In this document: positions 11,236 to 22,025 of the stretch, piece by piece
How positions within the stretch are numbered: the stretch's first letter is position 1
Layout of the letters: each line of letters begins with the position of its first letter
From: Batkoa obscura
Taxonomy: Eukaryota > Entomophthoromycota > Entomophthoromycetes > Entomophthorales > Batkoaceae
DNA length: 64,000 bases
NCBI GenBank assembly: GCA_030770535.1
Contig: JASVEC010000013.1
Span: 124,001-188,000, forward strand
Reading direction: 5' to 3'
The notes under the pieces: model-generated
Told to the model about the DNA's origin: nothing
Database searches by the model: none
The model's input: the letters and a program-made list of their open reading frames with translations, nothing else
Position numbers and translations under genes: made by a program

Positions 11236-11383
11236 GATAAAACTTTAAACTCAATATTTGTGTTTATATTATTATCTTTTTATCAATGGATGCTTATTTA
11301 ACAGTGGATAATAATGATAACAATAATAATAATAATATAGGATACAATTTATATCCACTTATAGATGTGGACATTGGCCTTGA
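11236..11383 (+). pseudogene. Decayed secreted-peptide gene
   Basis: Contains the family junction DAYLTVDNNDN and, in another frame, the C-terminal CGHWP followed by a stop. The start codon region has lost its ATG, and an AAT repeat has expanded in the mature part. Read against the intact copy at 9365 it is a broken member of the same family. Confidence 0.55.
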
Positions 11384-11444
11384 AGTTAAGCTAATACGTT
11401 GCTAGCATTATTTTATAGAATTTAATAATTTAAATTTAAAATAC

Positions 11445-11544
11445 GGGGGTGTTTTTTTTTGGTTTTATCACTTTTTCAATTTTTTAAGCACTATTTGGGC
11501 GGAAAAATTGTTAGTAAAATTCTTAAATACAGAAATACATCTCC
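11445..11544 (+). mobile_element. MITE family A, copy 4 (ATAC duplication)
   Basis: A 100-bp family copy, CGGGGGTG-type left junction to ACATCTCC. Flanked by ATAC on both sides (11441-11444 and 11545-11548). Because ATAC is not palindromic, this copy shows that the four flanking bases are target-derived and not part of the element. Confidence 0.88.
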
Positions 11545-11762
11545 ATACTGAGTTTATAGAATTTCACTGTGAGGAATTTCATTGAAATTGGGTTAAAAGT
11601 TTATCTAGTAAGAACATATTTAAAGAAGTAAAAAGAAATAAAAAATCGATCTTATTCAATTTAGCTTAATTTAACTTTAAGTAATAATTTTTATTATTAA
11701 AAAATTAAGCAGTCTTTTTTTTAATCCTATAAATTTTTATTTTTATTTCAGATTCCAATTAA

Positions 11763-11844
11763 GGTGCTATGGCCGAGTGGTCTAAGGCGGCGCACTCAAG
11801 TTGCGCTCTCTTCGGAGGCGTGGGTTCGAATCCCATTGGCACTA
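11763..11844 (+). tRNA. tRNA-Leu (anticodon CAA)
   Basis: A full class II cloverleaf. The acceptor arm GGTGCTA pairs with TGGCACT (with two G-T pairs); the A box is TGGCCGAGTGG; the anticodon stem GCGCA/TGCGC closes the loop CTCAAGT with CAA at the centre. A variable arm with stem CTC/GAG follows, then the T arm with B box GGTTCGAATCC. The discriminator is A and CCA is not encoded, as in eukaryotes. CAA reads the TTG leucine codon. No intron is present next to the anticodon, unlike many eukaryotic genes of this isotype. Confidence 0.95.
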
Positions 11845-12014
11845 TATGTTTTTAACATATTTAAATACTACATTAATTTTTTATATTATTATTAAAATAA
11901 AGTAATATTGTTTTATAAATCAATAATTTTTATTTATTATTAAGTATTAATCATAATAAAGTATAAATATACAATTATATAAAATACTTAATATATTTCC
12001 TTTATTTCTTTACT

Positions 12015-14060
12015 TTAAGTAATAACAGTTGGTTCTTTTCTATCAGTAAATTCGGTTAATTTTGAAATTTGTAAAGCAGCTTCAATTAATGGTTTAAGAG
12101 CTTCTGGAGCTTCTTGTTCTGCTTTAATAGCATCAGCTTCATATTTTTCAACATACATACGAATAGTAGCACCACTAGAGCCAGTACCTGATAATCTAAA
12201 AATAACTCGACTACCACATTCAAAGATGAATCTTAAACCCTATTAATGTTAATATTAATATTAATATTATATTAATAATAGTTATAAACTTACTTGATTT
12301 TTTGAAATGGAATGATCAATTGGATCAGTATATTCAAAATTATCTGTTTTCTTTACAGTGAATACATTGAATTTTTGACCAACAAATTCATTCTTATTAA
12401 TTTTTTCTAATAAATAATCCATCATATTCTTAGCTTTAACAGAATCTACTTCTTCATAATCATATCTTGAAAAATAATTACGACCAAATTGTTGATAATG
12501 TTTACTTAATATTTTCTTAATAGTAATTGTATTATCAATTTCATTAATACTAGCTAATATATTTAACCAAGCTAAAATAGCCCATAGTCCATCTTTTTCT
12601 CTAATATGATTACTACCTGTACCAAAAGACTCTTCACCACAAATCGATAATTTATTAGCATCCATCAAATTACCAAAAAACTTCCATCCAGTAGGTACTT
12701 CATAACATGTATATTTTAATCCTTCAGCAACTCGATCTAAAGCAGTAGATGTAGGCATTGAACGAGCTAATCCAGTAATTGGATTTTTCTTAAAGTAAGG
12801 AATAAATTTTGAATTAGCTGCAATAATAGCTACGGAATCAGATGGGTTAACGAATGCATCATAAGCTAAGATCATATTACGATCCCCATCCCCATCGGAA
12901 GCAGCCCCAAAAGAAATTTGATTTTGGTTTACTTTTTCAACTAATTCATGAGCATAAGTTAAATTAGGGTCTGGATGACCATTATTAAAAGTAGGAGATG
13001 GAATACAATTCATTATTGAATTCGAAGATAAATTTAATTCTTTAATAAATAAACGTTGAGCATATTCTCCAGTCACTCCATGCATACCATCAAATAAAAA
13101 TTTAAAATCGGATCTAGTTGAAATAAAATTTTGAATTAATTTAAAATCAAAGATTTCTTTCATTAATTGAACATAATCTTCAATGGAATCAATAATTTCA
13201 ATAATAAAATTATTATATTCAATAGTTCCTATTTTAGAAATATCAATCTATAATTAAAAATATATTATTAATTATTATATTATATTATATTAAATTATAT
13301 TATATAATTTACATCTTGAATATCAGCTAATGAATATTCTTTAATAATTTTAGTATATTCATAAATTTTATCAGTAATTGATTCAGGAGCAGGTCCTATT
13401 ATAAAATAAATATAGAATATAAATAAACATATAAACTAATAATTATTATAATATTATATTTTACCTCCATTGGATACATTATATTTGATACCAAAATCAT
13501 TTTCTGGGCCTAATTAATTAAAAATATTAATTAAATTATATATTATATATTATTATATATTATTATATTATTTACCTCCTGGATTATGAGATGCAGTTAA
13601 TAAAATACCACCTAATAAAAAATAAACAACTATAACTATAAATATATAAATAATTTCTTACCATCAGCCTTAAGTTTACGAATTAAATTAGAAGCAGCAG
13701 GAGTAGATAAAATCCCATTTTGACCAATAATTAATTTAGCTACCTAACAATAATATATTATTAATAAACAATTTTATTTTGGTTATTATTCTATTTTAGT
13801 TTTATACAACTTACCCCATTACCAGCTGCAATTTTAATAATCTTTTGGACAGCTTCTTCAGAAAAATATCTTCCATCTCCACCAACAACAAGGGTTTTTC
13901 CTTGACATCCATTAGGAATAGCTTGTAAGGTAGCTTGAATAAAATTTTCGGTATAATGTTGTTGAGAGAATACAGCTACTTTTTTACGTAATCCAGAAGT
14001 GCCTGGTTTTTGACCATCAAAAATAGTCGTAGGAATTTGTTGAATTGTAAAAGTACTCAT
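12015..14060 (-). CDS. PGM: Phosphoglucomutase, 7 exons
   Basis: Cytosolic enzyme that interconverts glucose-1-phosphate and glucose-6-phosphate, linking glycolysis with glycogen and cell-wall sugar nucleotides. Exons on the minus strand are 14060-13815, 13743-13662, 13611-13576, 13509-13465, 13395-13313, 13247-12294 and 12239-12015, with all phases closing to 556 residues, the usual size. Visible motifs in order: the N-terminal [14 protein letters not shown]; the catalytic phosphoserine loop TASHNPGG, made from two small exons; the Mg-binding DGDGDR; the sugar-specificity loop GEESFGTGS; and the phosphate-binding RLSGTGSSG near the C-terminus, which ends PTVIT as in yeast and animal enzymes. 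No organelle signal. Assignment is certain. Confidence 0.97.
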
Positions 14061-14475
14061 TTTGTTATTATTTTGAAATGAAATAAAGATTGTTTAAGAG
14101 TTTAACTAAATGTATTTATAGTTTCATTATTGAGGTTAATTAATTATTTGCTTATTGTTATTTGTACAATTTAATTTATCCATGAAATTTTATTAGTCGA
14201 TTTCTTATCAAATCAGAATTTCAAAAGTCAAGTAGCTTTAGATTCTATCGTTTTAATTGGTTCAATATAAAGTTCTAAAAAATAAAAAAAGAATTGGTGG
14301 CAAAATTTTAAATTTATTCATACGTCATCTTACAAAATCAAATATTTGTAGAAGTAATAATAATAACATTACATAATAAACATAATCCTCAATTATTATA
14401 ATAAATATAATTATAAAATAATTTATAATTCATAATTCATAATTCATCAAACTAATATTTTATTCGTTCATTTAT
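14061..14475. other. Intergenic between PGM and dehydrogenase genes
   Basis: Holds the PGM promoter on the left and the 3' flank of the dehydrogenase on the right. AT-rich; no other element recognised. Confidence 0.6.
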
Positions 14476-15775
14476 CTAATACTTATAAAACCCTCTACCT
14501 GATTTTTTACCTAACCATCCAGCATCCACATAAGTTCTTAATAAAGTAGCTGGACGATATTTAGAATCTCCAAATTGGTGATGTAATACATTCATAATAG
14601 CTAAACAAGTATCTAATCCAATAAAATCAGCTAATGTTAATGGTCCCATTGGATGATTAGTCCCTAATTTCATTGTAGTATCAATATCTTCTTTGGTAGC
14701 AACACCCTAAAAGAGAAAGAAGAATAAAGTTAATATGTATCTAAAGGAGAAAAAGGGAGATAAACTTACTTCTTGTAATGTAAAAATAGCTTCATTAATA
14801 AATGGCATTAATAAACGATTGGCAATGAATCCAGGACTATCCTGGGATATAGTGGTGGTTTTACCTAGAAGAATGAAATTAATTATTACTATGTTAATAT
14901 TAATATAAGATCTATTATTTACCCATAACTTTTGATAATTCTAAAGTAGTATTTAAGGTATGAGTAGAAGTAGCTAATCCAGATATAATTTCAACTAATT
15001 TCATAACGGGTACTGGATTCATAAAATGCATACCAATGACCTATTAAAATAAAATATTAATATTAATATTAATAATATAATATAATAAATTAACTTACAT
15101 TCTCAGGTCGATTAGTTGAAGCAGCAATTTTAGTAATTGGGATAGAAGAAGTATTACTAGCTAATATTGCTTTTTTTTCAAGAATTTGATCCAATTTTTT
15201 AAAAATATCTTGTTTTACACTTAAATTTTCTACTACTGCTTCAACAACAAATTTTGATTCTCCTAGTCCTTCAATATCTTTTACTTTTTCAATTTTACTT
15301 AATATTAAGTCCTTTTGTTCTATTGAAATCTTATTTTTGGATACATCTTTTTCTAATAATTTAACTAAGAAATTATAACCTTTTTCTAAACTTTGGGGGT
15401 TATTATCATAGAATTGCACTTTTTTAATAGTATCAACCTTGGCCGCGACTAATCCAATTCCAATGCCCATTTGACCTGAGCCAACTACTGAAAAGGTATT
15501 GATTTCATTTAAAGTCAAGGAGTTAGACTAAGAATTGAAAAGGATGAATTAAGTAATTAAAAGTTGTAATAAAAAGTAATAATATACTTACTACTTCACT
15601 ACTTAATAGTTTAGATTTAGTATGAAATTTTGAAGTTGAAATCTAAGTTTAATTATAAATAAATATTATGAAAGTTTATTATTTTATATTAATTTACTCT
15701 TATTGATTGAATATTTTTCAAATTAGATTTTAATAATTGCATTTTGTCTTTAATTGAGGAAAAAATAAAATTCAT
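14476..15775 (-). CDS. Short-chain L-3-hydroxyacyl-CoA dehydrogenase, 6 exons
   Basis: NAD-dependent step of fatty-acid beta-oxidation, turning 3-hydroxyacyl-CoA into 3-ketoacyl-CoA. Exons are 15775-15698, 15642-15592, 15527-15099, 15040-14923, 14864-14770 and 14706-14476, giving 333 residues. A Ser/Lys-rich leader of about 50 residues fits a mitochondrial presequence. Then come the Rossmann motif [18 protein letters not shown] with its conserved serine, [14 protein letters not shown] with the catalytic His, and [11 protein letters not shown]. The C-terminal domain has [18 protein letters not shown] and ends GRGFYKY, as in HADH and 3-hydroxybutyryl-CoA dehydrogenases. An in-frame ATG at 15742 is an alternative start. 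It could act on butyryl-chain substrates mainly; the sequence does not decide. Confidence 0.95.
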
Positions 15776-16531
15776 TGATTTTGATTTTTGATATTTATTT
15801 TCGATTAATTATATACTAGTTTTTTATTGGTTAGGTTTTTAAGATTAAATTTGAAGATTTTTTTAGTTGATTATTTATGTTATTAAAACAATTTAAATGA
15901 ATATAATAATACTGATAATATATATTTACTGAGTAGATATAATTAATTAATCAATTTTAATTAATAGAATATTAGAAACTATAACCTCAACCCTAACTAT
16001 TGTAAGATTCTGGCCCAAATTGAATGATTCTAATATCATTCTTTTGTTTCCTTACTTCATTTTTTTAATAAAAGAACCCAAATATTAAATAATATTTTAT
16101 TCAAATATAAATAAAAATTATAATTAAAAAATTTATTCATAACAAAGTTATTTATTTATCAATAATCTTTTAATATATTCTTTATAATTAAATTACTTAT
16201 AACAATAATAATAATATCATTATTATTGTTAATAGTATTATTATAATATAAAGTGTAGTGAATAATTAATAGAATAATAATACTTATTATAATAATTCAT
16301 ATTATTATTATTATTATTATTATAATAGAGTTTAAAAATGCATTTAAAGTAAAGTAAAGTATTAATTCAAAAATAATTATATAATGAATTAGAAATTGTA
16401 ATTTATATATTTACAGAGTCTAACAATTTATAAGGATCAGTTATACTTATAAAACCTAAACAATCTTCAATTACAACATTTAACAAATAGATTCATATAA
16501 TGAGTTTGTTAATATAAAGTTATCTTTAATG
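15776..16531. other. Intergenic with (ATT)n-rich tract
   Basis: AT-rich spacer. A run of ATT triplets lies at about 16297-16325. No gene recognised until the peptide gene at 16532-16657. Confidence 0.55.
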
Positions 16532-16657
16532 TCAATGGCCTTCACTGTTGGTAGTAAGAGGTAGTGGTGGGAGATTATTTTCATTGTCATGAGGGATTAA
16601 ACAAGCATTAGGAAATAAAAGAGATACAGTAGAAATAAAAAGGAAATTAAAATTCAT
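16532..16657 (-). CDS. Small secreted peptide precursor, 41 aa
   Basis: Reads MNFNFLFISTVSLLFPNACL, then IPHDNENNLPPLPLTTNSEGH and stop. The signal peptide and NACLI junction match the intact copy at 9365 (NAYLI). The tail ends in GH: the codon that is TGG (Trp) in the 9365 copy is TGA here, so the WP residues are missing. The leader AACCAAATAATA resembles that of the copy at 20724. The frame is otherwise open and probably makes a peptide. Function unknown. Confidence 0.6.
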   Translation of the reverse strand: MNFNFLFISTVSLLFPNACLIPHDNENNLPPLPLTTNSEGH

Positions 16658-17118
16658 TATTATTTGGTTAAATTGAAAATGAAAGTAGAATTAAAAGAAA
16701 ACGATAAATGAATAAATGAATGAGTTTACATACCTAATATTCTAACCAATATGTAATATGAAAACAATTAAGTGATATAAGAAAATAAACATATTTTAAT
16801 AGAAAATAAATTCATATTAATTTATTGATATCTTAATAATAGTCCTATTAGTTCTATTAAGTGCTAGTAATTTATAAGACTAAATAAAAACGAGATTCAA
16901 TTCCATTCTCAGAATGAAAACCTATAATAATTATTAAATTCTTGATAAGATTATAAAACTAGTATATATTTATATATATTTGTATTGTTATAATAAAATA
17001 TGATTGATGAGCGTTAAACTTTCAAGCTTTATTCAACCACTATAGAATTCATCTATAAAATAAGAAAAAAAACCAAAACTATATATGTAGTGTCTTGTGT
17101 TTAATAATAATCTTAAGG

Positions 17119-17250
17119 TCAATGTCTTTCATAGTTGCTAGACTTAGACAAGTCTACAGTTTCCATGTTATTACTATAGATTAGGTAGGCATTGATAGAT
17201 AAAATAGATAAAATAGATATCATAAAGATAAAGATTAGATTAAAATACAT
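17119..17250 (-). CDS. Small secreted peptide precursor, 43 aa
   Basis: Reads MYFNLIFIFMISILSILS with the junction INAYLIYSNN and ends NYERH before TGA. As in the neighbouring copy, the Trp codon of the GHWP tail is replaced by TGA, with CCT TAA just after it. The signal peptide has expanded by an ATTTTATCT-like triplet repeat. It lies 460 bp from the copy at 16532 in the same orientation, which suggests tandem duplication. Confidence 0.55.
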   Translation of the reverse strand: MYFNLIFIFMISILSILSINAYLIYSNNMETVDLSKSSNYERH

Positions 17251-17312
17251 TTGTTTCAATATTTAATTAACAATAGAAAACGTTTGTAAAAATAATGTAA
17301 ATTGTAATATAT

Positions 17313-17410
17313 GGGGGTGTTTTTTTAGTTTCATCACTTTTTACATTTTTTAAGCGCTATTTGAGTGGAAAAATTACTAGTAAAATTCTTAAACAAAAAA
17401 ATACATCCCC
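17313..17410 (+). mobile_element. MITE family A, copy 5
   Basis: A 98-bp copy, GGGGGTGTTTTTTT to ATACATCCCC. Target duplication ATAT at 17309-17312 and 17411-17414. It sits just upstream of the peptide gene at 17119-17250. Confidence 0.88.
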
Positions 17411-17655
17411 ATATGAGAATATCCGAATTGGTTTCATTTTTTTTATCTAATTTTTAAATATTTTAAGTATCAAAAACTTTGCTTAGCATTCTATAAAAGT
17501 AAATTAGTAGAATTTTTACTAAATATAATAGAAATTCCCGGATTAGCAAGCCTTCTACTAGTATAACTTATATGTTGACATTAATCAAAGTTGTAATATG
17601 TAAATAAATATATATTCCTATAAAACTCTATTGAGAAATATTTATTATTAATTGC

Positions 17656-18134
17656 TGTGAAAGTTGGTACTCAGTGGTTGGAGTTAAAAGCAGTTCTTGC
17701 TTAATTAACTTGCCTTGAGCTGAACGGTCTTAGTTCATATAACTAAGATAGACTTAAATGAATAAGATTAATACATAATGAGTTACGAATTATGTAAAAC
17801 AAATAGAATAGAAGATACTACTGTAAAATCTACGTAAGATGTTATCAGAAAGACTTAGTGGCTTTATTAATGATACGTTATTAGGGAGTAATTCAATTAA
17901 AAAGCTTCGAGTTAGTATGTTGAAGAACCTCTTTTGCATTCCAACTGAGTGGCTATATATAAGGAACATTATAGCAGTTATTCCTTATTATAGTTGCCAA
18001 GTATGGACATTAAAACGTGGACAATAAATTCTTCGTGGTCGGGTAGTAGTAATTCTCACAGCAAATCTATATAAGGAGCTCTGAATTGATTATTATGTTA
18101 TAATCAATCATAGAGCTAATGAACCGATATTTCA
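17656..18134 (+). mobile_element. Solo-LTR-like fossil, copy 2
   Basis: A 479-bp copy of the repeat at 10341-10800, with the same TGTG start and ATTTCA end. Long shared blocks include CTTGCTTAATTAACTTGCC and TAACTAAGATAGACTTAA. By eye the two copies are roughly 80% alike, so insertion is not recent. No retroelement coding domains flank it. It looks like a broken remnant. Confidence 0.5.
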
Positions 18135-19258
18135 TAAAGACTTATAAATTTAAAAACTTAAAATTTAGATTAATTTTTAGCCGAATTTTGAAACCAATTG
18201 GTGCACCCTTATATATTAAGCATTACTTGTACTTGATTTTAAATAATCATAAAAACTAATTTATATAAGTTGTATTAATTTCAACTATGTGGAACTGAGA
18301 TAGTGTTATTCAAATAAATAATAAAAGCCTAAATTACTATTGAAAATGCTAATAAAATAAATTGACAGTAAATAGAAGGTACAGTGATAAATAAAGCTAA
18401 TTTATTTATTTTATTAACAAATAACTATAGTTTTGTTTCTAATCAGTAGATAAATCAATTGTATGATTTTTGATGATAGTGTTCTAATAGTAAAAACATC
18501 TATTACCTTCTGTTTAATCTAATAAATTCATTTATCAATTGTTGCTAAAATCAAAGCTAAAACGTTATTTTGAATTGATAGTATTCTATACCTTTTTTCA
18601 TAATTGTACAATTTATTTTTTACGATTTTAACTTCCTTAGAATATTGAATGCTGGATAATTCCACTTAACATTTTGACTTTAATTTGTATATTTTAGGCT
18701 GATTCAACAGCTTTTAACATTATTAATGGGTTAAATTATAGAATATTTATATAAAATACTTAAATAAGAATAGTATATTTATTAAAAAATACCAATAAAA
18801 GACTAACAAAATTTTAATAAATTGCAATATTATAGACGTTCATGCATTTAACAATATAAAAGCTTAATGGTCTTTTTAACATTGATAATCTAAATCTTTT
18901 TTTATAATAACAATTACTTGATTTATGTATAATTTATAAAATATACATATATTATAATATTATTAAAACTTTTCATTTTTTTAAACATTAATAATGTATT
19001 AAACATTTGTAGTTTAAGTCACAAAATTGGTCTATAAATTTTATATAAGGAATTTTATTAATTTTTGTATGAAAAATTATTTAGATAAAATATAAAAGTG
19101 AAAAGTAGTCTGTTACATTGTTAAACAGTAATTAATCAACATTTCATTACCCTGAAATTTTAATCAACTTTAAAGTATCAGTAATCAACCCTATAACATA
19201 TAACCAATGTGTACAACGATATTTATAACCAATGATCTGTAATAGAAGTAGTTATAGA
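18135..19258. other. Intergenic, AT-rich
   Basis: About 1.1 kb with no supported gene, MITE or repeat family member. Confidence 0.5.
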
Positions 19259-19354
19259 CTATATAAAACTAATTAATCTATCACAAGGAAATAGATAAAC
19301 CTTGGTAGTAGTTAAAATGGATACGACAAAAGCTAGGATCAATCTGAAGTTCAT
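19259..19354 (-). pseudogene. Decayed secreted-peptide gene
   Basis: Starts MNFRLILAFVVSILTTT, very close to the signal peptide of the copy at 9365 (MNFNLIIAIVVSILSTN). The sequence then loses family similarity after KVYLFPCD and stops after 31 codons without a GHWP tail. Probably a broken copy, although a short secreted peptide cannot be ruled out. Confidence 0.5.
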
Positions 19355-20598
19355 TTTATAATTAATTTCTGTCAAAATAATATAATAACATTAAAATATA
19401 AGTTGTTTATATACTTGACTCAAATTAAAGTTATATTGATAGTATGTCACATAAGTAAATTGAGTATGATCTGTGCTAACGAAGTGTTCTATATGATGTA
19501 TTTTAAAACCGTTTTGTATATCAAGGAATAGATCCTCAATAAAAAATTGAGTTTTTAGGTCTTTTTAAACTATTAATTAAAAAAGTGTAAAATATCAAAA
19601 ATCCTTAATATAAACAAAATATTGTTATAACTAGCTATATTAAGTCCAATAGATTCCTCAACTTAGAAGTTGTTACTAACAAAAAGGACTAACATACAGT
19701 ATTAAAGTCTATATTACATAGTAAAGCATTTTATTATTATCTTAAAGTAGTTACTCTCTTTTTAAAAAGGTGACATTATTTCTTTTAATAAGCTATTCAA
19801 TTCACTTTTTGATAATTTCAAACTTACCATGCACTAACTTTCAATAATAAAGGTGATTATTAAAGGAAGATCAATATATTAAATGAAACAAAAAAAAGAT
19901 TATTAAAAGGAAAAACAATAAGAAGTTGATAGTATAAATTCATATGAATGGTAAAATCTTGACTACAAATTTAAATGTGATTGTTTTATACCATGATTTT
20001 TTAAAATGGAATTAGTACTGATAAAAATTGATGTTTTTTACACAAAAAGGCTGATATTAGTTTATCTTAACTAATATTAATATACTATGTTCCTGAAATT
20101 TAATACATTAATCGAGCCTCAAAATTCTATAAAATAATCATATTAATTTATTAAATAAAAATAGTGTCCAATATAGATGATTTATAATAATGGACCAATT
20201 TATCTAAAACATTTACGTTTTGGTTATTAAAGAGCTTAAACTAATAAACTGAAAGTTTGTAATATAAAAAATCTTTATTTCAATATAAAGTCCTAGTTAC
20301 ATTTAAGTTATCTCTCACTTTTGATTTATATCTTAAAAGTTTTCATAATATATTATATGACATATGTGTTAAAGTTATTAATTTAATGTACTAATTAGTA
20401 ATTTTCAAGATTAAAATTATAAATTATAATATTAAATTATGGATTTTTATTTTAATATTTTAAAAAATGATAAATTTTATAAAAATTACTAAAGCAGTAT
20501 CTTATAGCATCTTAAAATTTATTATTTTAAAGAAAAAGTCTGAAAAGATTAAAAATAAATCCAGAAGCATACAAAAGCACTAAAATAACAATGCATCT
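19355..20598. other. Intergenic, AT-rich
   Basis: About 1.2 kb between two minus-strand peptide loci. It includes the upstream region of the copy at 19354. No other feature recognised. Confidence 0.5.
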
Positions 20599-20724
20599 TT
20601 AAGACCAATGTCCGCATCTTCAACCAAAGATAGGTTCTGATGGTGGGATTTCATTAGCGACAGTTAAATGAACATCAGCTGCTAAAACGAATACACTAAA
20701 GGGAAGGATTAATTTGAAATTCAT
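20599..20724 (-). CDS. Small secreted peptide locus (34 aa, or 41 codons to the GHWS tail)
   Basis: Reads MNFKLILPFSVFVLAADVHL, a signal peptide ending at Ala-Ala-Asp, then TVANEIPPSEPIFG and TGA. The same frame continues over that stop to RCGHWS and TAA, so the family tail is still present seven codons on. Either the mature peptide ends at FG, or this is a copy newly interrupted by one stop. The leader AATCAAATAATAACA is like that of the copy at 16657. Confidence 0.5.
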
Positions 20725-20881
20725 ATTGTTATTATTTGATTAATGTTAAATATCTTATTAAGATGTTAAATTAATATTAACTGTTGACACTTTTATACTT
20801 AGTTTGATCTAATGTTCTATAAGTGCTATGGGATTAGATAAAGGTCTTTAACATGGGTGTTGTAGCATTATTTTTTGATAT

Positions 20882-20980
20882 GTGAATGTATTTTTGTGTT
20901 TAAGAATTTCACTAACAATTTTTCCGCTCAAATAGTGCTTAAAACATGGAAAAAACAATGAAGCCAAAAAAGACACCCCC
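20882..20980 (-). mobile_element. MITE family A, copy 6
   Basis: A 99-bp reverse copy, GTGAATGTATTTT to GACACCCCC. Target duplication ATAT at 20878-20881 and 20981-20984. The left end is the most diverged of the set. Confidence 0.86.
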
Positions 20981-21115
20981 ATATGTTCGCCCATTTTGGA
21001 GATACTAATCCATGTAGAGATAAATCCTAAAACCTTAAATACACTAATTGAAATAGTAAAAATCTAATTAAATAGAATTTATTAAGTATAAAACTGAGAG
21101 CATTTATTAAGATAT

Positions 21116-21214
21116 GGGGATGTATTTTTTTGTTTAAGAATTTTACTAACAATCTTTCCACCAAAATAGCGCTTGAAAAATGGAAAAAGTGATGAAGCCA
21201 AAAAAAACATCTCC
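21116..21214 (-). mobile_element. MITE family A, copy 7
   Basis: A 99-bp reverse copy, GGGGATGTATTTTTTT to ACATCTCC. Target duplication ATAT at 21112-21115 and 21215-21218. The small open frames seen on both strands here are made by the element and are not genes. Confidence 0.88.
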
Positions 21215-21218
21215 ATAT

Positions 21219-22025
21219 GCATACATTCAACAAAAGTAATTCCCTTTATCTTTCCTGTCAAGAATATATGTTTTAAACTCCCTGGTAATAGTTTTACAGC
21301 CAAAGTCATCAAATTGCCATACATTTATGATTTCAATCGATTGTTCTATAAATTAGCGATACGGTAATCAAAACTTTCACAATTACTTTAGTTAAAATAA
21401 TTTTGTGTAAAATTTTAAGTTTATAAAAATTTAAAAAATCAATTCAAAACTACAAGATAGAAAAAACAAAAACAATAATGAAACCAATTATGATTCTATT
21501 ATAGCTTCTATTTCAAATGATACTATATAGGCAGCATCTTATTATTATAATAAAGCTTATCTTTACCTTTATAATATTCTTTTATCTTAACTTTCATTTT
21601 TATTTTCAAAATTAGCTATCAAAATTCTCACAGGATTTGCATAATAAAAAATAGATTATGTACCTATAATTAATTGGTTATATTATAGCATTTTGATATT
21701 AAATAAAATATTGTATCTATAATATTCTTATTAAAACATTATATTTGTTATTGTTTTATTCTTTATTAAACTGGCCCTTTGATCCTAACAGTATAAAGTG
21801 ATTATACACGATAATATTAAATTCAAATTGTTTAGTATTTAAGTTTTTTGTTTACTTTTTATACAGGTTAAGAGTATCGATACTGCTAATGATTATTAAT
21901 TTTCTAAAATGAGCAAATGATTATTCCTCAAGCGCTTTGTTTTGTTGCCTATAACTTATATACGTTTAACTTGTATAATAGAATAAGAAAGGGAAACATT
22001 AATTGCTTTTATTTTTTTTTAAAAG
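21219..22025. other. Intergenic, AT-rich
   Basis: About 0.8 kb upstream of nothing on the plus strand and downstream of the kelch gene. No supported gene. Confidence 0.5.

Noticed and set aside
21027-21367. Overlapping small frames on both strands
   Set aside because: They run across a MITE copy and reflect the element's sequence, not a gene. The same holds for frames at 43055-43270 and 51056-51238.
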